Source of the DNA: Myxococcales bacterium
GTDB taxonomy: Bacteria > Myxococcota_A > Polyangia > Polyangiales > Polyangiaceae
Assembly: GCA_016720545.1 (NCBI GenBank)
Contig: JADKKK010000002.1
Coordinates: forward strand, 310,001-374,000
Reading direction: 5' to 3'
DNA length: 64,000 bases
Part shown: one piece after another, positions 36,965 to 48,955 of the stretch
How the letters are laid out: the number at the start of each line of letters is the position of its first letter
How positions within the stretch are numbered: position 1 is the stretch's first letter
The notes under the pieces: generated by a model
The model's database searches: none
Told to the model about the DNA's origin: nothing
Seen by the model: only the letters and a program-made list of their open reading frames with translations
Made by a program: the position numbers and the translations under genes

Positions 36965-37483
36965 TCAACGCTCCGCCAGCTCGAAGCGGTCGGAGGTGCG
37001 CTCGCCGCGGCGAGCCCGCTCGGCGGAGCGCCGCTCGGCGAGCCTCGACAGCTCGTTCGCCTGCTCTTGGACGGCGTACACGGCCGCCAGCGCGAGCAGC
37101 CCAAACGAGAAGAGGCCACCGAGCGAGTAGAGCAGCACCTCGCGGGACCGGTCCTCGTGGGACCGCTCGAAGTACATCGACACCGCGTGGATGGTGCGGG
37201 CGCTCCTGTGGATCACGACGAAGCTCCAGAGGCCGCCGGTGACGAGCATGAGGAACAAGTCGAGCCCCGGCCGGAGGGCGGGGTTCTGGGTGGTTCGCTT
37301 CAGGTCCCGCGCCAGCAGGGCGAGCCACACGATCCCGAAGAGCCCCCCGGTGACGGCGACGAGGGCGGTCACCCGCGCGGGGCTGCGCTGCGGGAGGAGC
37401 CCTCCCACGAGGCGCACCTTGACGGGCACGCTGGCGCGCGCGCGGGCATAGAGCTCGTGGGTGGAGGAGAGAGTCGCGGCCAT
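36965..37483 (-). CDS. DUF4234-like membrane protein
   Basis: 172 residues with three hydrophobic helices (about 28-50, 62-85, 112-135). Between them are FGIVWLALLARDLKRT and GLWSFVVIHRSARTIH, typical of small DUF4234-type membrane proteins. A charged tail (RLAERRSAERARRGERTSD) ends it. ATG at 37483 (MAATLSSTHELYARAR) was preferred to the longer upstream extension because that part is Arg-rich and unlike a protein start. It heads the carA operon. Function is unknown. Confidence 0.75.
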   Translation of the reverse strand: MAATLSSTHELYARARASVPVKVRLVGGLLPQRSPARVTALVAVTGGLFGIVWLALLARDLKRTTQNPALRPGLDLFLMLVTGGLWSFVVIHRSARTIHAVSMYFERSHEDRSREVLLYSLGGLFSFGLLALAAVYAVQEQANELSRLAERRSAERARRGERTSDRFELAER

Positions 37484-37596
37484 TCTCGGCGTCCGGTGCG
37501 GCGTCCAGCCAGACCATTCAAGCGCACGGGCTGGGCCGCGCAAACTGAAAACGATGTAACCTCCACGGGTCGCGACCGGCAAGAATCCGTCGCGCC

Positions 37597-39567
37597 TTGA
37601 CCCCGCGTGCGCGCCTCGGTAAGCCACGTGTCCCCTTGATCTCCGCCGAGACCATCCTTGCCGTTCGCGAGAGATCAGATCTACTCGCCGTGGTGGGGGA
37701 GCACGTGCCCAGCCTGAAGCGGCGGGGGAAGTCCTACGTGGGGCTCTGCCCGTTCCACAAGGAGAAGAGCCCGAGCTTCCACGTCAACCCGGATCGCGGC
37801 TTTTACCACTGCTTTGGGTGCAAAGAGTCGGGCACCGCGATCGACTTCGTGATGAAGCTCGAGGGGGCGACCTTCCCGGAGGCGGTGCGCTCGCTCGCCG
37901 AGCGGCTCGGCCTCGAGGTCGACGAGTCGCGCGAGGCTCCCACCGAGGTCGACCGCCAGAAGCGGCACAAGGACGACCTCTACTCGGTGAGCCAGCTCGC
38001 CGCCGTGTTCTTCGAGGCACAGCTCCGCGAGCACCCCGACCGCGAGCTCGCCCTCGACGAGCTCGCGCGCCGCGGCCTGCGCCCGAGCTGGGCCGGCGGC
38101 GAGAACGACGCGGAGGCCGACCAGGCGCTCCAGGCCTTCCGACTCGGCTACGCGCCGCCCGAGTGGGACGGGCTCGCGCGCTTCCTTCGGGCGCAGGGCA
38201 TCTCTCCGCTCGTGGCCGAGACCGCCGGGCTGCTCGTGCCCAAGTCGAGCGGCGCCGGCCACTACGACCGCTTCCGGCATCGGCTCATGTTCGCCGTGGT
38301 CGACCCGCAGTCGCGCGTCGTGGCCTTCAGCGGGCGCGCCCTCGCGCCACACCCCACCGACACCCGCCGCGACGATAAACCTGCAAAGTACATCAACTCG
38401 CCGGAGACCCCGATCTACACGAAGGGGGCCATGCTGTTCGGCGTCCACGCGGCGCGCCACGCCATCCGCGCGGCGGAGGAGGCGCTCGTCGTCGAGGGCA
38501 ACTTCGACGTCGTCTCGCTCCACGCGCGCGGGGTCACGAACGTCGTGGCGCCGCTCGGCACGGCCTTCACGCTCGAGCAGGCGAAGCTCCTCCGTCGGTT
38601 CGCGCCCGCGGTCGTGCTGCTCTTCGACGGCGACGCTGCGGGGAAGAAGGCCGTTCGGCTCTCGCAGGCGCCGCTCCGCGAGGCGGGGCTGTCCGTGCGC
38701 GTGGCCACCCTGCCGGAGGGGGTGGACCCCGACGAGCTCGTGCGCGAGCGGGGCGCCGACGCGGTGCGCGAGCTCGTGGCGCAGGCGCGGGGCATGACCG
38801 AGCACCTCATCGAAGAGGCGCTCGACGCCTCGTTCGTCTCCGCCGACGCGTACGAGCGCGTGCGCCGCGTGGGCGAGGTGGCGCAGATCCTCCGCGACGA
38901 GCCGAACCCGCTCGTGCGCTCGATGTTCAAGTCGTACGCCGACCAGCTCGCGGGGCGGCTCGACCTGCAGCGGTCGCCCGAGGCCTTCCGCACGCTCGAG
39001 CAGACCGTCCGGCGCGCCGTCGCCGACAAGCCACCGCCGCCGCCGAGGTCCCGCCGCCCGGGCCTCCCGGAGGAGGGAGACACTGCGCCGACCCAGCAGC
39101 GGCCGGCGGACGCGCGCATCGCTCGCCGCGTGAGCGGCGCCGCAGAGCGACGAGAAATCATCGGCGCGCTCCTCGAGTACCCCGCCTTGCTCGACGACGA
39201 GGAGGTCGACGCCACGCTCCAGCAAGACCTCGTCAAGGGCCCGAGCGTCTACGTCGTCGTCGCGCTCCGCGAGGCCTGGGATCGCCGCACCGGGCGGCTC
39301 GATAGTGTTGAATTTCTTGCCCAAATCGACGAAGCGTTCCACAGCTTCGTCGCCTCCCGGCTCGCCGCCCCGTTGCACGAGACCGAGGAGGACGCAAAAC
39401 GGCACTTGCTCAAGAACGCAAAACAGCTAAAGAGCCTGCTCCTTGGCGAGGAGGCTGAAAACCTCGCCCGTGAAAATTACAAGCCGGAAATCGAGTGGGA
39501 GACGCAAACCGAACTGGCGAAGGAGGCTGCTAGCCGCGTGAAGGCGCGGCAAGGCATCAAAGAGTGA
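37597..39567 (+). CDS. dnaG: DNA primase
   Basis: 656 residues as given. The zinc-binding domain has CPFHKEKSPSFHVN and FYHCFGC (about 50-80). The RNA-polymerase domain has the YINSPETPIYTKG motif. TOPRIM has VVEGNFDVVSLHARG and VLLFDGDAAGKKA (about 300-360). A variable Pro-rich linker (about 475-500) precedes the DnaB-binding tail. It makes RNA primers at the replication fork. TTG at 37597 is used, but TTG at 37636 (ISAETILAVRERSDLLAVV) fits the usual N-terminus better. rpoD follows after 148 bp. Confidence 0.94.
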   Translation: MTPRARLGKPRVPLISAETILAVRERSDLLAVVGEHVPSLKRRGKSYVGLCPFHKEKSPSFHVNPDRGFYHCFGCKESGTAIDFVMKLEGATFPEAVRSLAERLGLEVDESREAPTEVDRQKRHKDDLYSVSQLAAVFFEAQLREHPDRELALDELARRGLRPSWAGGENDAEADQALQAFRLGYAPPEWDGLARFLRAQGISPLVAETAGLLVPKSSGAGHYDRFRHRLMFAVVDPQSRVVAFSGRALAPHPTDTRRDDKPAKYINSPETPIYTKGAMLFGVHAARHAIRAAEEALVVEGNFDVVSLHARGVTNVVAPLGTAFTLEQAKLLRRFAPAVVLLFDGDAAGKKAVRLSQAPLREAGLSVRVATLPEGVDPDELVRERGADAVRELVAQARGMTEHLIEEALDASFVSADAYERVRRVGEVAQILRDEPNPLVRSMFKSYADQLAGRLDLQRSPEAFRTLEQTVRRAVADKPPPPPRSRRPGLPEEGDTAPTQQRPADARIARRVSGAAERREIIGALLEYPALLDDEEVDATLQQDLVKGPSVYVVVALREAWDRRTGRLDSVEFLAQIDEAFHSFVASRLAAPLHETEEDAKRHLLKNAKQLKSLLLGEEAENLARENYKPEIEWETQTELAKEAASRVKARQGIKE

Positions 39568-39715
39568 CGGGGGAGCGGGGCCCCGACCTTGGGCTGCGAC
39601 GCGCCCTCGGGCGCTGCGCACGCGACGAGCGACGAGCGACGGCTCGGGATGACGACCCAAAGCGGGGGGCGCGAGCGGCGCGCTCCCGCGATTCGGCTTG
39701 TGGAAGAAGGCGGCA

Positions 39716-41470
<1,755 letters not shown>

Positions 41471-41478
41471 GCGTTCGC

Positions 41479-42117
41479 GTGCGCACACCGAGCCCGCGTG
41501 CTCCGAGGGAACGACCTCGACGGCGCGCGGGCTCGCTCGCGTCTTCGGTCGCGGTGGCGCTATTTTCCCTGCTCGCGGCGGGTTGTGAGCGAGGCTGCCT
41601 CGCGCGCGCCCTGACCGATCGCGCGGGGGAGCCGCAGGCGCAGGGCGTCGACCTCGGCGGCACCGACTGCCCCGCCGGCGTCGTGCGGTGCCGCGCGGGG
41701 GAGCTCGAGCGCGCGGTGGGCGGACACCTGCCCGCAGTGTGCCGGCGCCCCGAGGGGTGCGCCTGCCCCACGGAGCGGGCCGGGGAGTGCAGCGCGCTGG
41801 GCATGGCGCCGCGCTGTCTGCTGGAGGACGCCTGGGTGGAGCTCTCGATGGGGCACGAGGCGGCGCTCTGTGTGGGCACGGCGTCGCGCGCCGTCCCCGT
41901 GGACGGTGTGGTGGGCGTGCTCGTCCCGAACGACGCGCCTGCGCGCGTCCCCACCGCCGCGTGCGACTCCGACGACGCGCGCTGCGTCGACGGGGCGCTC
42001 GTGCGGTGTCACCCCGCGCCGCGGGTGGTGGCCCGCTGCCTGCGCGGGTGCGCGGGGCCGGGCGGCGTCGATCCCGACACGAGCGACGAGGCGCTTCAGG
42101 CTCTCTGCGCGCGCTAG
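41479..42117 (+). CDS. Cysteine-rich lipoprotein downstream of rpoD
   Basis: 212 residues from a GTG only 8 nt after the rpoD stop, so probably co-transcribed. An Arg-rich start and hydrophobic helix lead to a LLAAGC lipobox. The mature part has many Cys (for example CERGC, CPAGVVRC, CRRPEGCACP, CDSDDARC, CLRGC) that probably form disulfides in the periplasm or at the surface. No family is recognised. The link to rpoD is positional only. Confidence 0.75.
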   Translation: MRTPSPRAPRERPRRRAGSLASSVAVALFSLLAAGCERGCLARALTDRAGEPQAQGVDLGGTDCPAGVVRCRAGELERAVGGHLPAVCRRPEGCACPTERAGECSALGMAPRCLLEDAWVELSMGHEAALCVGTASRAVPVDGVVGVLVPNDAPARVPTAACDSDDARCVDGALVRCHPAPRVVARCLRGCAGPGGVDPDTSDEALQALCAR

Positions 42118-42393
42118 CCCCGGCTCGCCCGCGGTCCCCGGCGCGACCCTCGCTCGAGCGCGATCGCGGCGTCAGGGGCCGTGCAGAGCCGCGCCCTCAA
42201 AGATGTAAGAAAATGTGACCCAATGTAGGTCTCCCAAGTACGCTTCGAAGCGCGCGGAAACCCAAGCGGATCTTCGCCCGAGCGGCGGCGCCGCGCGGGC
42301 GCAGGCGTCCTCACAAGTTACATCAAAGACGTTGGCCAACATCTTGCTTTTTCGATGAAAAGGCGAGACCGCCGGAAATCGGGGAGAGAAGTC
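42118..42393. other. AT-rich promoter region upstream of the SUMF1-like gene
   Basis: This gap is noticeably less GC-rich than its surroundings. GATGTAA at 42202-42208 recurs inverted as TTACATC at 42318-42324. A palindrome GTTGGCCAAC (42331-42340) overlaps a sigma-54-type promoter. The inverted GATGTAA pair could be upstream activator sites. No ORF is convincing. Confidence 0.45.
42333..42348 (+). promoter_or_regulatory. Sigma-54-type promoter
   Basis: The sequence TGGCCAACATCTTGCT keeps TGGC, the exact 10-bp GG-to-GC spacing and a full TTGCT -12 box. It is followed by a T-rich run. A start near 42360 gives a leader of about 35 nt to the SUMF1-like ATG. This is the best sigma-54 match noticed in the window. 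Confidence 0.55.
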
Positions 42394-43347
42394 ATGAAGC
42401 GCTCGAAGTTTGGGGCTTTGGTCTTCGGATTCGTTGTGGTTTCTGTCTGGGCGGGCCAGTCGCCGCCCGCGGTCGCCGAGCCGTCGGCGCCCGAGCTGTC
42501 GGGCGGGCCCGGCTGGCTCGGCATCACGGCCACGAACGGCCTCAAGCTCTCGACCACGCCGGCGCCGGTGGACGCGCTCCAGGCGAGCTGTCCGACCGGC
42601 ATGGTCGAGGTCGAGGGCGATTACTGTCCGGCGCTGCAGCAGCGGTGCCTCCGCTGGCTCGACCCCGAGACCAAGCTCCGCTGCGCGGAGTTCGCGCCCA
42701 CCGGCGCCTGCCAGGCGAAGACGGTGCATAAGCACTTCTGCATGGACCGCTACGAGTACCCGAACAAGGTCGGCGAGCGGCCCGTGATCGGGACCACCTG
42801 GTACGAGTCGCGCGACGCGTGCAAGGCCCAGGGCAAGCGGCTGTGTTTGGACAGCGAGTGGACGCTCGCGTGCGAGGGGCAGGAGCGGCTGCCGTATCCG
42901 TACGGCTACGCCCGCAACGCCGAGGCCTGCAACATCGACAAGCCGCACCCCGAGCCCAACGCGGCGGCCATGTTCGATCCGAAGCGGCGCGCGGCGGAGT
43001 TCGCCCGGCTCGATCAGCGCGATCCGTCGGGGGCCCGCGAGGCGTGCGTGAGCCCCTACGGCGTCTCCGACATGGCGGGCAACGTCGACGAGTGGGTCGT
43101 CAACGAGAGCGGCTACCCGTACAAGAGCGGCTCGAAGGGCGGGTACTGGGGCCCGGTGAGGACTCGCTGCCGGCCCATGACCACCGCGCACTTCGAGATG
43201 TTCTCGTTCTACCAGCTCGGCTTTCGGTGCTGTGCCGACGCGCAGACGCCGGAGCCCTCGGGCCCGAGCCCGTCGGTCGGTCTCGTGGGGCCGCGCCGGC
43301 TTGGCGTGGCGGCGAGCGGCCGCGTGGCGCTGCTGCCGGGCTCGTGA
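42394..43347 (+). CDS. Exported SUMF1/FGE-sulfatase-domain protein
   Basis: 317 residues. ATG at 42394 (MKRSKFGALVFGFVVVSVWA) follows GGGGAGAGA and starts a clear signal peptide. An earlier in-frame ATG at 42355 is less likely. The domain (about 65-290) has CMDRYEYPNKVGERPV, RDACKAQGKRLCLDSEWTLAC, SDMAGNVDEWVV and QLGFRCC, as in the formylglycine-generating/PvdO-like fold. Many Cys are present. Such proteins may modify or bind other proteins in the envelope; no sulfatase gene is nearby. A sigma-54-type promoter lies upstream. Confidence 0.85.
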   Translation: MKRSKFGALVFGFVVVSVWAGQSPPAVAEPSAPELSGGPGWLGITATNGLKLSTTPAPVDALQASCPTGMVEVEGDYCPALQQRCLRWLDPETKLRCAEFAPTGACQAKTVHKHFCMDRYEYPNKVGERPVIGTTWYESRDACKAQGKRLCLDSEWTLACEGQERLPYPYGYARNAEACNIDKPHPEPNAAAMFDPKRRAAEFARLDQRDPSGAREACVSPYGVSDMAGNVDEWVVNESGYPYKSGSKGGYWGPVRTRCRPMTTAHFEMFSFYQLGFRCCADAQTPEPSGPSPSVGLVGPRRLGVAASGRVALLPGS

Positions 43348-43368
43348 CGGCGGCCGCCGGGACCGTCG

Positions 43369-43863
43369 TTACGGCTCGGCGTCCGGGGCGCCGGCGTCTT
43401 CGGGAGGCCGCTTCGAGCGCGGGGCGCGCGCGGGAGGCTCGCCGTACTCCGCGCGGAGCTTCCGCGCGAGGTTGTTGATGAGCACCTGCTCGTGGTGATG
43501 GGGCATTTGTGGGAGCTGCACCACCACCGTGACCGGGCCGTCTTCGGCGCCGCGAATGAGCTCGATCGAGCCGCTGGTGGCCTTCGCGCCCGACTCCGGC
43601 GACTTGTACTCGAAGAGCAGGTAGCCGGTGTTCGCGTCTTTCTCGACGACCTTGAAGCCGAGGTCGACCCGGATCATGCGGAACGCGGCGTTCCAGGTGC
43701 GGTCGTAGCCGTACGCCGACTCGTACGAGGCCTTTGCGGTGGCCTCGTGCCCGGAAAGCAGCGCCGCGACCGCGAGCCCGGCGCCGAGCGCCGAGGCGCC
43801 GGCCGGACCGAGCGGCGGGACCGAGGCGAGCGCGAGGCGCGCGCGAAGCAACCAGCGGAACAT
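43369..43863 (-). CDS. Exported protein of unknown function
   Basis: 164 residues from ATG 43863, which follows GAAGG. An N-terminal signal (about 1-45, Ala/Leu-rich) precedes a compact domain with SAYGYDRTWNAAFRMIRVDLGF, then VVEKDANTGYLLFEYK and VVVQLPQMPHHHEQVLINNL. The order suggests a small periplasmic alpha/beta fold. The C-terminus is Arg/Pro-rich and disordered. It lies 90 bp downstream of the flippase-like gene on the same strand. Confidence 0.72.
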   Translation of the reverse strand: MFRWLLRARLALASVPPLGPAGASALGAGLAVAALLSGHEATAKASYESAYGYDRTWNAAFRMIRVDLGFKVVEKDANTGYLLFEYKSPESGAKATSGSIELIRGAEDGPVTVVVQLPQMPHHHEQVLINNLARKLRAEYGEPPARAPRSKRPPEDAGAPDAEP

Positions 43864-43953
43864 GCCTTCAGGGCTAGCCCCTCCGCGGCCATCGGCCAAG
43901 TCTTTCGTGCACCGGATCACACACCCCCACCATGACGCGACGCGTTGCGGAGC

Positions 43954-45087
43954 TCAGGAGGCGGGCTCGCGCTCGGGAGGGGGCGAGATGCTCTCGTGCG
44001 CGCGCGCGTCGAGCGCCTCGCGGACGGCGCCCTTGTGGGTGAAAAAGAAGAAGCCGCCGACGAGCGTGCTGAGGGCGAGCTGCGAGGCGTAGAGCAAGAA
44101 CACATACGCTGCGCCTGCCCCGATCACGACGCTCTCGGGGAAATACATCGACATTCCCGCGTAGATTCCCGCCTGAAAGACGCCGAGGAGGCCGGGGGGG
44201 CCGGGGATGAGGATGGTGACCCCGAGCATGCCCATCAGGGCGCAGCTCTCGCCGAGCGTGATGGGTGAGCCGTCGGCGTGGACCACGCCGCAGCCCCACG
44301 CGAGGAGCCACATCCCGCACGCGTTGATGCCCCAATAGATGGTGGTCTCGAAGAGGAAGCCTCCGGCGTCGCGCGCGTTGCCGAAGGCGTGGAGCCCGTT
44401 GGCGAGCTTCTCGGCGATCTCCGAGAGCTTGAGGGCGAGCCGCTTCGAGACCAGGCCGAAGACCGCGAGCGTGGCGCGACGCGCGAAGTCGCGCGCGAAA
44501 TAAAAGACGAACACGGTCACGAACGCCGCCGCGAACACGCCCAACATGACGAAGCCGCTGGCGCGCACTTGGGCCACGCGGATGGGCAGCCCCACGACCT
44601 GCTCGGGCAGCGGCGAGAGGTGCGGGACGGTGATGAGCGCCACCGCGAGGAGGCCGCTGAGGAACAGGCCGTCGACCACGCGCTCGGCCACGACCGAGCC
44701 CGTCGCGGACGAGAGGCTCACCTTGCCGGGCTCGCGCACCATATAGGGCCGCACGAGCTCGCCGAGGCGGAAGGGGAGCAGCAGAATCGCCGCGAAGCCG
44801 ATGCACGAGATCGCGAACGCGCGGCTCTTCGTGATGGTGACGAACGAGCGCAGCAGGTAGCGCCAGCGGACGGCGCGAAACCAGGTCATCGCCAGAAAGG
44901 TGAGCGCGTACGCGGGCAGGGTCCACCAGCGCACGTTTTGGAAGGACACCCCGCGCGGGATGAGCGTGAGCCCGCCCCGCTGCAGGGTGACCAGGATGCT
45001 GACGGTGATGATCGCCGAAGCCACGAGCTTGCCGGCGTTGCGCCGCAAGATCCCGCGCTCACCGGGCGCGGCGGTGGCCTCCGACAC
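43954..45087 (-). CDS. LPG-synthase-TM/UPF0104-family membrane protein
   Basis: 377 residues, about eight membrane helices. Motifs are FRAVRWRYLLRSF (about 69-81), LLLPFRLGELVRPYMV, VAERVVDGLFLSGLLAV and GPPGLLGVFQAGIYAGM, which mark the flippase-like domain found in MprF and related lipid or polysaccharide flippases. The synthase domain is absent. The GTG start directly abuts the stop of the nucleotide-sugar dehydrogenase gene (TGAGTG), so it probably serves the same surface-glycan pathway. The C-terminus is charged and Pro-rich. Confidence 0.85.
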   Translation of the reverse strand: MSEATAAPGERGILRRNAGKLVASAIITVSILVTLQRGGLTLIPRGVSFQNVRWWTLPAYALTFLAMTWFRAVRWRYLLRSFVTITKSRAFAISCIGFAAILLLPFRLGELVRPYMVREPGKVSLSSATGSVVAERVVDGLFLSGLLAVALITVPHLSPLPEQVVGLPIRVAQVRASGFVMLGVFAAAFVTVFVFYFARDFARRATLAVFGLVSKRLALKLSEIAEKLANGLHAFGNARDAGGFLFETTIYWGINACGMWLLAWGCGVVHADGSPITLGESCALMGMLGVTILIPGPPGLLGVFQAGIYAGMSMYFPESVVIGAGAAYVFLLYASQLALSTLVGGFFFFTHKGAVREALDARAHESISPPPEREPAS

Positions 45088-46364
<1,277 letters not shown>

Positions 46365-46380
46365 TCTCATCCTCCCTCAA

Positions 46381-46410
46381 CGCGGTCCCTCGCGGTCCCT
46401 CGCGGTCCCG
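46381..46410. repeat. 10-bp tandem repeat x3
   Basis: Three copies of CGCGGTCCCT (the last ends in G) lie head to tail just upstream of the dehydrogenase gene, in the gap to the PHP phosphatase gene. Confidence 0.85.
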
Positions 46411-46518
46411 CACGCGCCCGTGCGTCGCCGAGCCTCGCCGAGACACGAGCGCCGACACCCTACAGGAGTCTCTGGCGCGCGTCGCGTCCCTTTGGTCGGG
46501 TGACGCACATGCGCGCTC

Positions 46519-47298
46519 TCAGGCGAGGGGCGCTGGGGGCGCGAGGGGCGCGCCCCGCCCGCGGAGCACCTTCGTCGGCCCGTCGATGAGCAGCCGCCGC
46601 ACCTCTCTCTGGCCGGCGAGCGCGGCCAGGCGCTCGATCGCGCGCGCCGTGACCTCCGCGTCCTCGGGGCGGTGAGCGTCGGAGCATGCGGCCTCGTAGG
46701 CCCCTTCGTCGACCAGCTTCTCGGCCGCCCGCTGCGAGGCCCGTCCGTACTTCCCGACGAGCGAGCAGATGTCGAGCAGCAGGGCGGCGCCCGCGTCGAT
46801 GAGCGGATCGAGGCAGGCGTCGTCGGCCCACACCGGCTTGTAGCGCTCCGGGTGCGCCAGCACCGCCGTGAGGTTCGCGCGCCGCAGGTCGAAGAGGCGC
46901 GCCTGCGCCTGGGCGGGGAACGCGTCTGGTGGGAACTCGATGAGGATCGGTCGCACGCGCAGGGCCTGCTGGCCGGAGAGCGGCGGGTAGGGGAGGGCGT
47001 CCGCCGCCCGCATGCGCTCGAACACGAGCGAGTCGAAGTAGTGCTCGCTGGCGAGGTGCACCTCCGGCAGCTCCGTCCGCGGGATGGCGTTCAGCCCCTC
47101 CAGCGTGCGCGCGTACGCCTCGCGCAGCCCGGCTGCGTCGTTTTCGAACATCCCCGGGCGCGTGTGCGGGGTGGCGTAGACCGTCGAGAACCCGGCCCCC
47201 CACAGGCCTCGCAGGATGCCGGCGCTCTCCTCAGGGGAGCGCGCGCCGTCGTCGACGTTGACGACCCAGTGCGAGTGCAGATCGATGTAGCCGCGCAT
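46519..47298 (-). CDS. CpsB/YwqE-like PHP-family tyrosine phosphatase
   Basis: 259 residues. The PHP metal-binding motifs are in order: DLHSHWVVNVDDGARS (6-21), YATPHTRPGMF, HPERYKPV and CSDAHRPEDAEV. The layout matches CpsB/Wzb-type Mn-dependent protein-tyrosine phosphatases that control capsule and exopolysaccharide assembly by acting on a bacterial tyrosine kinase. No such kinase is in the window. ATG at 47298 (MRGYIDLHSH) was chosen because the conserved DLHSH must be near the start. It lies upstream of the nucleotide-sugar dehydrogenase on the same strand. Confidence 0.87.
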   Translation of the reverse strand: MRGYIDLHSHWVVNVDDGARSPEESAGILRGLWGAGFSTVYATPHTRPGMFENDAAGLREAYARTLEGLNAIPRTELPEVHLASEHYFDSLVFERMRAADALPYPPLSGQQALRVRPILIEFPPDAFPAQAQARLFDLRRANLTAVLAHPERYKPVWADDACLDPLIDAGAALLLDICSLVGKYGRASQRAAEKLVDEGAYEAACSDAHRPEDAEVTARAIERLAALAGQREVRRLLIDGPTKVLRGRGAPLAPPAPLA

Positions 47299-47583
47299 GG
47301 GGCGGGAGGATAGCGCACCCCGTGAGCCGCCGTACGTCGGCGCGCGCCGTGCGAGCGGCGCGAGTGCGGCTCGCGGCCGCCCTTGAAAATTCGCACACCC
47401 GCTGCCGGACCGCATACCTTGAGGTGTCGCGAGATCCACGGTGACGATCTTCGATCACGACCGCGGATGGCTTCGACGGGGCATCGGAGCGCTCTGTCTC
47501 CACCCACGGGGCAACCCGGGTGGGCCACGCTCGTGTCCGGCATCACGTGCTCCAGACCACGCTCGCCCAACCAGGGGAACCCC

Positions 47584-48897
47584 ATGCCCACGCTGAACCC
47601 TCATACGCGGGAGCTGTCGTTCAAGCTCGTGTTCTATGGCCCGGGGCTCGGCGGGAAGACCACCACCCTGCAGAGCATCTTCGGGGCCACCGAGCCCGAG
47701 CACCGCGGCAAGATGGTGAGCGTCGCCACCCAGCAGGATCGCACGCTCCACTTCGACTATCTCCCCGTGCGGGCGGGGCTGGTTCGCGGCGTGACGACGC
47801 GGCTCCAGCTGTATACGGTGCCCGGGCAGCTCTACTACGACGCCACGCGCCGGCTCGTGCTCTCCAACGTCGACGGGGTCGTCTTCGTCGCCGACTCGCA
47901 GCGGGGGCGCATGGACGCGAACCAGGAGGCCCTCGACGACCTCCGCGAGAACCTGGAGAAGCTCGAGCGACCGCTCGAGGGGCTGCCCCACACGTTCCAC
48001 TGGAACAAGCGCGATTTGACGGAGCTCGTGCCCGTCGAAGAGCTCGAGGCCCGCTTCAACCGCTCGGCTGTCCCGTCGCGCTGCACCGTCGCGCTCACGG
48101 GGGAAGGCGTGATGGAGGGGCTCGAGACCCTAGTCGACCTCGTCGTCGCCGCGTACGACGGGCACGGTGAGGCGCGTTCGGAGCCGCGTCCTGCGTCGCA
48201 GCCGGGGGGCGTCGCAGCGCCGAGCGACGTCGCCGCTGCGCCCGCCGCGCCCGCGTCCCGAGGCGGGTCGCCCGCGCAGCGCGAGGCCTCCATCCCGCCG
48301 CGGGAGAGAGGTTCGGGGCCGGTCGTCTCCCCGCTCTCGACCTCGCTCCTCGAGTCCGATCCGGAGCTCGCGCTCGAGCCGCCCTCCGACGACGAGGGCA
48401 AGCGGGTGACGGTCGCGCCGCGGGCCTTCGCCCCCGAAGCCGGCACCGCGGTCTCCGCGCAGCTGCCCGCGCGGGTCATCGTTCGCCCAGCGGCGCCCGT
48501 GTCTTCGCTCCCCCCGGTGCCGAGCCCGCCTGGCTCCTCCGAGGCCGGGCTCACGTTCGTCCACATGTTCCCCTCGGCAGACGAGCGCGAGGTCGTCGAG
48601 CGCCTCGAGGCGCAGCTCGCCAGGGGCGACGCCCACGCGGCGTTGCTCTCGGCCGAGATCGCCCTCTCGCGCCTCCTCGCGACGGTGGGCGCGGCCTTCG
48701 GAGGCGACGGGGCGCCGAAGGAGCCCGCGCTCGCCGCCTACCTGCTGGGGCTCGACGGGCGTCGCTTCTCTGCGTTTCGAGCGGTCGTCCGGGCGACGCG
48801 ACGCGGCGACGACGTGGGGCTCGCGCAGGCCTTCGAGGGCTATTTGCTCCTCCTCGAGGGGGCGAGGCTTCGCGAGGAAGGCCGAGCGGAGCGTTGA
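47584..48897 (+). CDS. MglA-like small GTPase with long C-terminal extension
   Basis: 437 residues. The Ras-like domain (1-195) has the P-loop GPGLGGKTTTL (19-29), YTVPGQLYYDATRR in place of the usual DxxGQ switch, and the NKRD base motif, as in MglA. A Pro/Ala/Ser-rich linker (about 200-330) precedes a helical C-terminal domain (about 335-437). MglA proteins set cell polarity and motility in myxobacteria. ATG at 47584 follows AGGGGAA. The 285-bp upstream gap holds no gene. A kinase gene follows after 58 bp. Confidence 0.88.
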   Translation: MPTLNPHTRELSFKLVFYGPGLGGKTTTLQSIFGATEPEHRGKMVSVATQQDRTLHFDYLPVRAGLVRGVTTRLQLYTVPGQLYYDATRRLVLSNVDGVVFVADSQRGRMDANQEALDDLRENLEKLERPLEGLPHTFHWNKRDLTELVPVEELEARFNRSAVPSRCTVALTGEGVMEGLETLVDLVVAAYDGHGEARSEPRPASQPGGVAAPSDVAAAPAAPASRGGSPAQREASIPPRERGSGPVVSPLSTSLLESDPELALEPPSDDEGKRVTVAPRAFAPEAGTAVSAQLPARVIVRPAAPVSSLPPVPSPPGSSEAGLTFVHMFPSADEREVVERLEAQLARGDAHAALLSAEIALSRLLATVGAAFGGDGAPKEPALAAYLLGLDGRRFSAFRAVVRATRRGDDVGLAQAFEGYLLLLEGARLREEGRAER

Positions 48898-48955
48898 GCG
48901 AGCCGACCTGGAATCTCGTGCGCGCCAGCGAACGGGGGTGTATCCTTTGACTTCG

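Noticed and set aside
37484..37596. Replication origin near dnaG
   Set aside because: No DnaA-box cluster or AT-rich unwinding region was seen.
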